This document shows, piece after piece, positions 44,584 through 52,687 of a stretch of DNA of 64,000 nt (its first letter is position 1; each line of letters begins with the position of its first letter). A program made the position numbers and the translations under genes. Source of the stretch: JAQBVV01 sp965249205 (GTDB lineage Bacteria; Acidobacteriota; Vicinamibacteria; Vicinamibacterales; UBA2999); NCBI GenBank assembly GCA_965249205.1, contig CBDFLL010000005.1, positions 310,001 to 374,000 of the forward strand, read 5' to 3'. Below the pieces are notes generated by a model. That model saw only the letters and a list, made by a program, of their open reading frames with translations. It ran no database searches and was not told the DNA's origin.

Positions 44584-45003
44584 CGGCCATCAACCCCTAA
44601 TAACGAGTGATGAGAAGTAGAAACGGCTACGCTTAATTTAACAGAAGGTGCATATAAACGAGGTCAATTTAAAATATTGACGTGAGGTAACCATTAACCA
44701 CTTGTATTTGTCAAGCCAATTTCCGGCGGCAAGAGCCATCGGGAAAGACGCGCTGAGGGCGTGGCCGCTCGCAAGTGAGCGACCGCGTCTGGCTCGTGAG
44801 CTTCATGCAGTACGATCTCGGCTACTTCGATGACGAAACCAGCCGCCTTGAACCGCCGCCCTTGGCGCACGTGACGCGCGGCTGGGACTCGGGGAATCGT
44901 CAGAGATGGTCGCGTAGTCGTGAACCGAGTCGCCGCTGAGTTTCAACAGCGCACGGGACATCCCCGGTTCTGAGCCAGCCGGACACGCAACACGAGGGCG
45001 TGA
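44584..45003. other. A+T-rich spacer with a transposase scrap
   Basis: 44630-44730 is A+T-rich (AATTTAAAATATTGACG region) and may hold the promoter of the DUF2914 gene. At 44763-44856 the plus strand reads 'GRSQVSDRVWLVSFMQYDLG' and 'YFDDETSRLEP', the C-terminal end of a DDE transposase found widely in high-GC bacteria. The rest shows no gene. Confidence 0.55.
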
Positions 45004-46002
45004 TCACACGCTGATGCGTTCCACGATGTTGCGGGTGACCCGGTGGTGCCGCCGGTCGTAGACCTGCGTGGTGGACGGGTGCGCATGACCGGCGAGAAAT
45101 TGCACGTCGTCGAGGGGGACCCCCTGGGTGAGCAGGTCGGTCACCACCATGACGCGGAACGAGTGGGGCGTGATGCGGGTCGGCAGGCCCGCGTCTTTCA
45201 ACCGCCGGTGGAGCATCGCGCGGATCGTCCAGGGACCGATGCCGGCCCGGCTCAAGCCGGTCGGCGCGGACGCGGACGCGGCGCGGAACAAGGGCGCGTC
45301 TTTGGCATCGCCGGTCACGCCGGCGGCGGCCAAATATTCGGTGAGCCAGTGGTCGAGATCGAGGCGCACGGGGATCTCGCGGTCCTGGCCGCGTTTCTCC
45401 CGGAACCGCAGGGTCCGGCTCTCGCCGGCGTCGCACAGGTCTTGGAGGCGCAACTGTGCCAGGGCGCCCACGCGCGCGCCGGTGTAGGCGAGCGTGCCGA
45501 GGACGGCGCGGTCGCGGAGGCCAACCGGGCGGGCACAGTCAATCGAGGCGAGCAGCGTCCGCGTCTGCGCGACGGTGATCTCCGGCGTCCGGCCGGTGCC
45601 GGGGCCGCGGGCTTGTCGCGGGCCGGTGACGGAGAGGAACGGATTGAGCGTGAGCGCGTGGCGCGTCACCAGCAGGTTACCGAACTGCCGCAAGGCGGCC
45701 AGGGCGAGTTTTTGCGTCGAGGGCGAGCCGCCCAGGCTGTCCATGTAGTGTCCGGCCAGGAGCGGGGTGACGGCGCGGAGCTCGACGGGCTGCGCGTCGC
45801 ACCAGTCGAGGAACCGGCTGACGGCGCGGCCGTAGGCCCGCCGGGTGTGCGGGTTCCGGTGGCGCGCACCAAAGAACTCGCCGGCGGCGAAGCAGGCGCC
45901 CGCGCCGGCGCGCTCGAGAATGGCCGGGTACCGGCCCTCCAGCGCCGCCGGGGCGGTGGGCAGTGGCACGAGCGCCGCGCCGGGGATCTCGGGCGTCGAC
46001 AT
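45004..46002 (-). CDS. Tyrosine recombinase (XerC/D-like integrase)
   Basis: 332 residues from ATG 46002. An N-terminal SAM-like domain ('HRNPHTRRAYGRAVSRFLDW', 'LAGHYMDSLGGSPSTQKLAL') precedes the catalytic domain. Catalytic residues: Arg in 'LAYTGARVGALAQLRLQDL', Lys in 'RTLRFREKRGQDREIPV', H-x-x-R in 'ITPHSFRVMVVTDLLTQG', His in 'DVQFLAGHAHPSTTQVY' and the Tyr in the same segment (VYDRR). It could resolve dimers or integrate an element. A palindrome lies at its 5' end and a broken relative lies at 57.6 kb. Intact. Confidence 0.92.
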   Translation of the reverse strand: MSTPEIPGAALVPLPTAPAALEGRYPAILERAGAGACFAAGEFFGARHRNPHTRRAYGRAVSRFLDWCDAQPVELRAVTPLLAGHYMDSLGGSPSTQKLALAALRQFGNLLVTRHALTLNPFLSVTGPRQARGPGTGRTPEITVAQTRTLLASIDCARPVGLRDRAVLGTLAYTGARVGALAQLRLQDLCDAGESRTLRFREKRGQDREIPVRLDLDHWLTEYLAAAGVTGDAKDAPLFRAASASAPTGLSRAGIGPWTIRAMLHRRLKDAGLPTRITPHSFRVMVVTDLLTQGVPLDDVQFLAGHAHPSTTQVYDRRHHRVTRNIVERISV

Positions 46003-46004
46003 GC

Positions 46005-46027
46005 TGTGATAACGCACTTTATCACAC
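46005..46027. promoter_or_regulatory. Perfect palindrome at the integrase 5' end
   Basis: TGTGATAA-CGCACT-TTATCACA is an 8-bp inverted repeat around a 6-bp centre, a few bases upstream of the recombinase start codon. It may be an operator or a recombination core. Confidence 0.5.
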
Positions 46028-46322
46028 AGTGTGTAGGCGACCCTGCGCCAGCCAGTTGCCGATGTACAGCATGATGCCCAGGCGACCTGGCCCCGGGCAG
46101 TGCGGCGGCGTTGGGCAACCACACCGCCGGAGTCCATCGAGGGAGTGGTCGGCACGAGCGCGATGGGGGCCCGGCGGCGGCGCGGGCGTGCGCGACGTTC
46201 TCCCGGCGGGCCATGATGGTCAGCCGTGGGCCAAGGACCGCGACGCGACGCGGCCGCGGGGTCGATGGCCGGCTCGGCCCGCGCACACGTCATCGAGGTA
46301 CATGGCGGTTCGAGCACGGAGA

Positions 46323-46450
46323 TCAGCGCGGCTGCACGCCAGGCCGGAGCTTGGCAAGGCTCTGAAGTGTGCGGCGGAATGTCGCATCGGGCAACGCTTT
46401 CAGGGCATAGAGGCCGGCACGGACGATCTCGCTTTCCCTAACTTCAAGAT
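46323..46450 (-). pseudogene. C-terminal fragment of an RHH-type antitoxin-like protein
   Basis: The minus strand reads 'LEVRESEIVRAGLYALKALP' then 'DATFRRTLQSLAKLRPGVQP', typical of the end of CopG/ParD-like repressors. The N-terminal strand is missing. The bases upstream (46451-46464) separate it from the coiled-coil gene. The adjacent stretch 46028-46322 shows no gene. Confidence 0.5.
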
Positions 46451-46464
46451 CAGAGGGTGTTGTG

Positions 46465-46683
46465 TTAGCCGACCGCTCGCCGACCGCTGATCGCTTCGCG
46501 CAAGCCGTCGAGCAACCCTTCCAGGTGGGCCATGCGCTCACGCAGTTGCGCCACCTCGGACCGCAGCTCCGCGAGCTCTCCGCGCAGCGCCGCGATCTCA
46601 CTCCGGAGCCCGCGCGTGCTGTTCAAGATCAGCCCCGCGAGCGCCACACCCACGCCGAGAATACCAATCAGTTCTCCGCTCAT
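46465..46683 (-). CDS. Small membrane-anchored coiled-coil protein
   Basis: 72 residues from ATG 46683: one N-terminal span ('LIGILGVGVALAGLILNS') followed by a heptad-rich helix ('RSEIAALRGELAELRSEVAQ', 'LRERMAHLEGLLDGLREAIS'). This architecture is common as a small accessory ORF. Function unknown; it may oligomerise at the membrane. Confidence 0.65.
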   Translation of the reverse strand: MSGELIGILGVGVALAGLILNSTRGLRSEIAALRGELAELRSEVAQLRERMAHLEGLLDGLREAISGRRAVG

Positions 46684-46792
46684 TAGGTTCTCCGCCTCCA
46701 CGCCGACAGACCACAAGAGAGTCGCATCAGGACACCGAACATGCAACCTCGTTGAGCGATCAGGTCAGCTACACTGGCGGCGCCCCCGCGCG

Positions 46793-47379
46793 TCAGACGG
46801 TATCCCGACCGCCACGGCGCGGAGCGTGGGCGGCTGCCGTGCTCGGGGCGTACTCGATCGGCGCGGTCGGCACCGTCGCACGGAACTCCTCGATCTCGGC
46901 TAGTCCTTCCCGTAAGCTCGACTGGTAGACCGTGGCGAGCATTTCATTCGCCGCCTCGCCGTGCACACGCGCGGCTTCAGCATAAACCGCCGCCACCTGT
47001 CCCCCGGGACCCCAAACATCGGCGTCAGCAGCACAATCGCCACCCCGAGGCCCACGACGTACTGGCCCCAGGCGACGATCTGGCCGTACGCCAGTTGCGG
47101 CCCGGCGATCCCCCAGATGCGTCTAATCGGCGGAATGAAAACGCCCAGGAAGAGGGCCGCGAAGACGATGTTGATGAGGAATCCCGGTAGCTGATTCCAC
47201 CCCGCCATCGTCGCTTCGGGAAGGGAGCCACCGATCGTCTGCACGAGTACCAGCCCGAGCAGACCCCCGATCACCGAGGCCGGCAGATAGAGCTTCTGGA
47301 ACAGGCGGATCTCGACGCGCAGGATCTTGCCGACCATCAGCAGGATGCACAGTGCGCTGAAGGAAAGGACGATGTTCAT
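46793..47379 (-). pseudogene. GltS-like sodium:glutamate symporter N-terminal part fused to an unrelated tail
   Basis: 'MNIVLSFSALCILLMVGKIL', 'RLFQKLYLPASVIGGLLGLV', 'GFLINIVFAALFLGVFIPPI' and 'QIVAWGQYVVGLGVAIVLLT' are the first four spans of GltS. The frame breaks after 'PMFGVPG' at about 46996. Beyond it another frame codes for 'AAVYAEAARVHGEAANEMLA' and 'TVYQSSLREGLAEIEEFRAT', the end of some other protein. Two gene pieces were joined out of frame; no transporter can be made. Confidence 0.75.
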
Positions 47380-47620
47380 AGGATTCTGGTGCGAGTCATC
47401 GAGTCAGTCGTTGGACAACCGTGCGCTCAAGACAAGAGGATTACGAGGCCGTTGAAAACAACTGATTATACGCATCTGTTCGATGGAACGAATGACATCT
47501 CGAGTGGGCAATGAGCGTCGGTGCCCTGTGCAGGTCCGTTCAAACGGGCCGCGTGGCGACGATACGCCGCGCTCGAGTCGGGCGCTGCGGCTCAGCAGGC
47601 GTTAGGGCCGGAAGGTGCCC

Positions 47621-47880
47621 TTACCGGTTGGACGCCTGCTTGCTGGCGATAATGTCGTCGATCGAGCAGACGGGAAACCCGTTGATGTCCACGCCGCGGC
47701 GCCAGGCGTCCTCGAAGCGTTCGATGCCGTCTGGCGCGAAGACGAGGTCCACGTCAAACGGACCGTTCTTCAACTGGACGAAGTCCTTACCGCCTCGGAT
47801 CTCGGCCGTCTGCGGAGGCGTGAGCGTGAAGCCGAGCTCCTGCAGGGCGTGCACGGCGCGGAGGGTTTCTGCAGGAACAG
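47621..47880 (-). pseudogene. AbiEii-like nucleotidyltransferase fragment
   Basis: 'ALQELGFTLTPPQTAEIRGG', 'KDFVQLKNGPFDVDLVFAPD', 'GIERFEDAWRRGVDINGFPV' and 'CSIDDIIASKQASNR' match the middle of nucleotidyltransferase-fold toxin-like proteins. Both the active-site N terminus and the C-terminal helix are missing. The segment with G-F-P-V-C-S-I-D-D-I-I occurs again at 53.85 kb. Confidence 0.65.
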
Positions 47881-47910
47881 ATCGGCGTCCTGTCTCCGCA
47901 TCCGGAACGT

Positions 47911-48729
47911 TCAGATCTTTTGCGTGACGAGACGATCTCGCCCCACCACGCCTGCTTCCGAGTAGCGGCGGCGCTCATGGGAGTTAGCTCGCCGGCCGTT
48001 GCTCGCTGATCCGGCGTTGCACGGCCGATTCAGCGCGCGGTGACGAGTGTAGTCAAGAAGTGTCCCCATCAACCCGTTGATCGCCGTGTATCGGGCTCCG
48101 GGAGCCGCGCGTATGTGTTCCTCAGTCTGAACGTATGGATCGATCGGATCCGGCGTGAGCTCGTGACGGCAGCCCCTGAGAACCGCGTCCAGACTGGCCG
48201 GCGTCGTTTCTAGATGGAACTGGAGGCCCACAGCATTCGGACCGACCTGAAATGCCTGGTTTGCACAGGGGACGCTGCTCGCCAATCGTACGGCGCGATC
48301 GGGGAGGTCGAACGTCTCGCTGTGCCAGTGGAACGCAGTGCAGGCTGATGGAAACGTAAACGTCGGTACGGAGGCCGGAACGGCCTGTACGGAGAACCAC
48401 CCAATCTCTCTGGTCTGGGACCGATAGACGCAGGCACCAAGAGCACTGGCAATGAGCTGCGCGCCGAGACACACGCCCACGATGGGAATCTCCCGCGCGA
48501 TCGCATCACGCACGAGCGCCTTCTCTGGGGCGAGCCACGCCAGGTCGGCTTCATCGTTCACGCTCATCGGTCCGCCCATGGCAATCAGGAGGTCGAAGGC
48601 TTCCGTCGTCGGCAGCGGATCTCCGGCGAAGAGACGCGATACACGAACTACCGCTCGACGCGCCTCCAGCCAGTCGCCGATGCTGCCAGGCCCCTCGAAC
48701 GGCGCGTGCTGCAGCACGTGGGCCCTCAT
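47911..48729 (-). CDS. Class I glutamine amidotransferase-like protein
   Basis: 272 residues from ATG 48729 ('MRAHVLQHAPFEGPGSIGDW'). The triad is visible: Cys in 'IPIVGVCLGAQLIASALGA', and H-x-E in 'AVGLQFHLETTPASLDAVL'; 'FDLLIAMGGPMSVNDEADLA' is also typical. No synthetase domain, so it belongs with stand-alone GATases of the GuaA-N type. The last 40 residues after 'LMGTLLDY' are basic and unlike the family, so the native stop was probably lost. Function uncertain. Confidence 0.82.
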   Translation of the reverse strand: MRAHVLQHAPFEGPGSIGDWLEARRAVVRVSRLFAGDPLPTTEAFDLLIAMGGPMSVNDEADLAWLAPEKALVRDAIAREIPIVGVCLGAQLIASALGACVYRSQTREIGWFSVQAVPASVPTFTFPSACTAFHWHSETFDLPDRAVRLASSVPCANQAFQVGPNAVGLQFHLETTPASLDAVLRGCRHELTPDPIDPYVQTEEHIRAAPGARYTAINGLMGTLLDYTRHRALNRPCNAGSASNGRRANSHERRRYSEAGVVGRDRLVTQKI

Positions 48730-48954
48730 CCCTCGTCTCTTCGTGGCAGAGTGGCAACGCTGAAGCGACCGCGCCAAGGCCAAAGTCGCTTGCCTGAGCT
48801 CAATGCCATTGATGGGAGTCCACTTGTTGATCCGAACAGGGGGGGGTTCAGGCCGCCACTTTAATTTAGTTCAACATCCACCTGCGTCTCGCCCTCTACT
48901 GAAGGTCCTCGACACACGGAAGCTCTGTCTGAGCGTCCGATCCTGGCCGGGACG

Positions 48955-50037
48955 CTACTCGCACACCGGGGGGGCTGTGTAGTCCAGATCCAGCAGTCGG
49001 AAATAGTTCTGTCCCAACGCGATGTTCCGAAAGGCGGTATCGTGCAGGTCACGAAGGATTTGACTCGTGACGTACAGCTCCGTTCGATAGACGTCGATGT
49101 CCTTGTCCCTCGACGCCAGGAAGTCCGTGCCAGGCAGGATCCGTTCCGAGTAGTCATTCAAAAACGGTACATAGCGCGCCCGGTTGTCCGGCTGGGAGAA
49201 ATAGGCGTCGTCGATCACCCGCCAAGAGATATCCACCATTAGCTTTGGGTAGCGATCCAGCAGCGACGTGACCGTCTGGATATGCTGGGCGGCATTCATG
49301 TCGACCAGTTCACGGGACAGCCCCATATGCACCCACACAATTGCGTTCTCAGGGTACAAGCGCAGCACTTCCTGCAGGAGAGGTAGGTGTCGAGTCGGAT
49401 CCTCGTCCGTTCCCAAATCCGCGTGTACCGCAAGCGGGATGTCTCGTTCCCGCAACGCTTCCATGAAGGGCGCCCACTCCGGGAGGGTGGCCAGGGCGAC
49501 CGGCGTATGTCCGTTCGGGAACAACGCTTGTTTCACCAGGTTCACCTCGCCCATCCAGGTGAACGCGCCGGGGTATTCTTTCTCCAAGAGGTGCATCCCT
49601 TGGAGGATCGCTTCCGGTTGCGACAAATCCGGGAAGGTCATCGAGAGCGTCAGATGGACGCCGGGGTGCGCGTTCCTGCTGTAGTTGGCAGCATTGACGA
49701 AGTCGTTCTTCAGCGTTGGCGTCACTGGCGTGCCTGGGCACTCCAGGTAGTAGGTGCAGGACGACGCCGGGGGCAGCATTTGACCAATGCCAGCGATGTT
49801 GGCGAACAGGACGCCGGTCTCTTGAAGGTACGAGACCACCTCCTCGAACGGGATCGCGGGGCCTCCAAACGGACGGAAGTGCAGGTGGGTATCGACAACC
49901 GAGGTCTGGGATTGGCTGGAGCGGTCGTAACAGGGCGGGTCATCGGTCTGGAACATTGCCAATGTTGGCTTCGAGACGCAGCCAGCGGTCCCTGAGATGC
50001 CGATTAGAATCAGAAGGGCGTACGCGGAGAGTTTCAT
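48955..50037 (-). CDS. Amidohydrolase-2 family lipoprotein
   Basis: 360 residues. A lipobox at the N terminus ('ALLILIGISGTAGC') predicts a lipoprotein. Metal and substrate residues: 'SVVDTHLHFRPFGGPAIPFE' (H-x-H), 'DIPLAVHADLGTDEDPTRH' (H), 'ENAIVWVHMGLSRELVDMN' (H) and 'SERILPGTDFLASRDKDIDV' (D). The family cleaves C-C or C-N bonds in cyclic or amide substrates. Intact and isolated; the stretch 48730-48954 has no gene. Confidence 0.85.
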   Translation of the reverse strand: MKLSAYALLILIGISGTAGCVSKPTLAMFQTDDPPCYDRSSQSQTSVVDTHLHFRPFGGPAIPFEEVVSYLQETGVLFANIAGIGQMLPPASSCTYYLECPGTPVTPTLKNDFVNAANYSRNAHPGVHLTLSMTFPDLSQPEAILQGMHLLEKEYPGAFTWMGEVNLVKQALFPNGHTPVALATLPEWAPFMEALRERDIPLAVHADLGTDEDPTRHLPLLQEVLRLYPENAIVWVHMGLSRELVDMNAAQHIQTVTSLLDRYPKLMVDISWRVIDDAYFSQPDNRARYVPFLNDYSERILPGTDFLASRDKDIDVYRTELYVTSQILRDLHDTAFRNIALGQNYFRLLDLDYTAPPVCE

Positions 50038-50318
50038 CCCTGGATCCAGACAACGCGCATTCGGTCCACGTGCGAAGTTGCCCTCCTTGGATGACGTGCG
50101 CCCGTGTACATGTTAGATAGCTCGACGCAGGGCCGTGGCACGGATGACTAAACCGTCGGCGCAAATGCGTGCCCTATGCACCACCACGGTGTGTCGCCCT
50201 CGCGCACAAAGGCGGGCGCCCGGTCCAGTTCCGGACGTTACAGGCCTACCAGCAGTCGAAGTCCTGACGGTGCGCCGAATCCGCCGCACCGTGATTCGTG
50301 ACACCGGGCGGTCGCGGC

Positions 50319-50541
50319 GCGTCAGGCGACGACGTCCAGCGCCGATTTTCGCGAGTCCCGGATCGAGATGATCTGATCGAAGCCGCTGATCCGGAAGACC
50401 TACTCGATATGGTTCTGCATGGCGCAGAGGGCGATCTTCCCCTGGCTCGCGTGCAGGGCCTTGGTGGCGATCAGGAGCTCGTCCAATGGGTAGGAGCACC
50501 AGCACGTCGTGGTCTCGTTCTTCTGCAACTTCGATATCCAT
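50319..50541 (-). pseudogene. STAS-domain anti-anti-sigma factor remnant (RsbV-like)
   Basis: Begins 'MDIEVAEERDHDVLVLLPIG', then skips the middle of the domain and continues in another frame as 'ATKALHASQGKIALCAMQNH', 'IE', a TAG, and 'VFRISGFDQIISIRDSRKSA'. These are the two ends of a STAS domain; the serine-bearing centre is deleted and a stop lies inside. It is immediately downstream of the RsbW-like gene. The preceding stretch 50038-50318 has no gene. Confidence 0.7.
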
Positions 50542-50572
50542 TGATTGATGTGCCTCGCGTCGACTGGCCGCG

Positions 50573-51019
50573 TCACCCGCCCGTCGGCATCAGATTGTGT
50601 TCCAGCGTCACCCGGTTCTTGCCGTCCACGAATTCGTGGCTCACGCGGTCGGCGAACGTCTTGACCAGGTGCAACCCCAGGCCGCCCACAGCCCGCTCCG
50701 CGATCCCTGACGTCACATCTGGGTGCGTGTCGGCCGTGGGATCGAACTTCGTCCCGTTGTCCACCACCGTCAGGACCAAGGCCGTATCGGTGACCCGCAC
50801 GGTGATCTCGATCTTCGGAGACGCGATCCCATCGAAGCCGTAGGTCACGGTGTTGGTGATCAGTTCCTCGAGCGCCAGGTTGACCATGTAGATCTGCGGC
50901 TCTGACAACTGGATGGCGTCGCCGAACGCCTTCACCATCCGAGACAGGTCGCGCACCGCAGACAGCCGGGGCGAAAGCGTCACGTGCAAGTCTTCAAACA
51001 TCATCGGGACGGCCGTCAC
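50573..51019 (-). CDS. RsbW-like anti-sigma factor / HATPase
   Basis: 148 residues with the GHKL fold: N box 'IYMVNLALEELITNTVTYGF', G1 'LVLTVVDNGTKFDPTADTHP' and G2 'AVGGLGLHLVKTFADRVSHE'. Such proteins bind a sigma factor or phosphorylate a STAS partner serine. It lies between a SpoIIE-type phosphatase and a STAS remnant, i.e. a partner-switching module. The frame is intact although its partners are broken. Confidence 0.88.
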   Translation of the reverse strand: MTAVPMMFEDLHVTLSPRLSAVRDLSRMVKAFGDAIQLSEPQIYMVNLALEELITNTVTYGFDGIASPKIEITVRVTDTALVLTVVDNGTKFDPTADTHPDVTSGIAERAVGGLGLHLVKTFADRVSHEFVDGKNRVTLEHNLMPTGG

Positions 51020-51088
51020 GTCGAGTATGTACTTATACCGAGCACGGCCATAAAAAGAAACAGCGCTCGGGCACCGCCGTGATGGGGT

Positions 51089-51916
51089 TCAGTGCCGGCG
51101 CAGCACCAAACAGGTCATGTCGTCAGCGGCCGCGGTCCCGGCGGAGAAGTCGGCGATCCTGTGCCAGACGTGGTCCACAAGCTGCTCCGGCGAGCGCCGC
51201 GCCGTCGAGCGTGGCCTCGAGCCGGTCCTTGCCGAACAACTCGCCGCCGCCGTTCACCCGTCGGTCAGCCCATCAGTATAGAGGAAGAGCGTCTCCTTCG
51301 CGTGCAGGGCCTCGCGGCGCATGTCGTATTCGAAGTCGTCGAGGATGCCCATCGCCAACCCGCCGGTCATGGGGAGCACGCGCCGGGAGCCGTCGGCCTG
51401 CACGATCACCGCCGGCTCATGGCCAGCGCAGACATACTCGATGACACCTTCCTCGAGATCGACCATGGCCAGTACGCAGGTGACGAACAACCCCATCGGG
51501 TTCTCGTGGCACAGCCGGCGGTTGACTTCACTGGCGATGGCGGCGATCTTGCCCGTCCCGGAGGCCACCGAGGTGATCGCGCCTTGCGACGCCGCCATGA
51601 ACAGGGCCGCCGGCACCCCCTTGCCGGACACGTCGCCGACGGTGACGAAGAGCGTGCCGGCGGCCGGCTTCAGCATGTCGACGAAATCGCCGCCCACTTG
51701 TTGCGCCGGCGTCATCCGCGCATAGGCCTCGAAGTCGCCGAATTGCACCTGCCCTTCGCGCACCAGTGCGGACTGGACCACCTTCGCCATCGCCAAGTCC
51801 TGCTCGATCGCCTCATGGGCGCGCTGGAGTCGCCGGTTGGTCGTCTGGAGCGCCCGGGTTCGCTCCGAGACCAGCAACTCGAGGTGTTCTTCACGGGTGA
51901 AGACCTGCACCGTCAT
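51089..51916 (-). pseudogene. SpoIIE/RsbU-type PP2C phosphatase with two frameshifts
   Basis: From ATG 51916 a coiled-coil ('EEHLELLVSERTRALQTTNR') leads into the PP2C domain: 'PAQQVGGDFVDMLKPAAGTL', 'FVTVGDVSGKGVPAALFMAA', 'VIEYVCAGHEPAVIVQADGS', 'KETLFLYTDGLTDG'. One base is missing near 51256 (TGA appears where GTG-AAC is expected) and a second shift is needed near 51185 to reach 'SPEQLVDHVWHRIADFSAG' and 'AAADDMTCLVLRRH', stop 51089. The N-terminal sensor is cut off by a PIN-toxin fragment. Its role would be dephosphorylation of the STAS protein. Confidence 0.8.
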
Positions 51917-51929
51917 GTCGGAAAAGACC

Positions 51930-52168
51930 GCACCCCGCCGGACAGGCTGTATCAGGCGTGGCTGCGGGGCGACATCGAACTCGTGACGTCCACGGCACAA
52001 ATAGCCGAGATCGCCGATGTGATCGCCCGACCCCGTCTGCACAAGTTTCTGGACGCTGACGAAGCCGCGGTCGCCGTAAAGGCCAACCTGATCGTCTCCG
52101 GCGACAAGAGACACATGCTCGCCCTTGAAAAGGTCAAAGGTCATACAGACGTGACTGTACTGCGATAG
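51930..52168 (+). pseudogene. PIN-domain toxin fragment with internal deletion
   Basis: 'RLYQAWLRGDIELVTSTAQI', 'AEIADVIARPRLHKFLDADE' is the N-terminal half of a PIN_3-type toxin; it then jumps to 'KANLIVSGDKRHMLALEKVK' near the end. The central acidic residue and its helix are missing, and the first aspartate is absent too. Inactive. Confidence 0.75.
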
Positions 52169-52416
52169 CAACGCCCAGCCGATGGGACGTTGCGTTGTCG
52201 TCTGTGCGGCAGTCCATTGCCGGGCGCCGGGGATGTCGAAATAGGGTGTGTCAGAGTTGCGAATTCGGCCGCGTTTGGCCGAACATAATGTGTACATACA
52301 CGTACGACCATTTTGCCCCCTTTTTCGGGAGATATGTACAGCGGCGGATTTCGTTTCAGCCCCGGTTTCCGGGCCTGTATCGCGGTCGCGCCCGAACAAG
52401 TACGCTACGAGGGGGG
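52169..52416. other. No gene recognised
   Basis: No convincing frame on either strand. A TGTGTACATACACG near-palindrome lies at about 52290. The GC content drops compared with the flanks. Confidence 0.4.
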
Positions 52417-52544
52417 GGAGGGAGCGATCCCCCGCCAAAGGGGGGGGCCCGCGGCAGCATTCGCGCCACTTTCGCTGTGGTGGCGGCACAACACGTTGCG
52501 CCGCCACCACAGCGACTTTTCAGCCCCCTGGGGTCGCTCCCTCC
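52417..52544. repeat. Nested long inverted repeat (hairpin within hairpin)
   Basis: The inner arms CGCTGTGGTGGCGGC (52473-52487) and its exact complement (52500-52514) enclose a 12-nt loop. The outer arms GGAGGGAGCGATCCCC (from 52417) and GGGGTCGCTCCCTCC (to 52544) are complementary with one bulge. A smaller GCGCCGC/GCGGCGC hairpin follows at about 52570. No gene covers this region. Confidence 0.65.
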
Positions 52545-52687
52545 CTAATTTATCCCTCCGGGAAGGGGGGCGCCGCCAGGGCGGCGCTACGCCGAAATGC
52601 GCTCCATGCTCCGGCCCTTCGGGTGACCCACCTGCGAGCGGGCCGGGCATGTATATGGGAAGCAGCGGTGCCACAATCCACACAGCG

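Noticed and set aside
47590..48060. GTTAGGG/GTTAGCT-like words that resemble integron attC core sites
   Set aside because: No paired RYYYAAC sites at proper spacing and no integron integrase signature in the recombinase at 45004.
51936..52510. N-terminal extension of the phosphatase frame on the minus strand
   Set aside because: It is antisense to a recognisable PIN-toxin fragment and to gene-free DNA; the coiled coil begins right after ATG 51916.
52313..52687. 125-codon upstream extension of the SEC-C gene
   Set aside because: It runs through the nested hairpin and G-runs, with low-complexity translation, and the SEC-C motif normally sits near the start or end of the protein as with ATG 52688.
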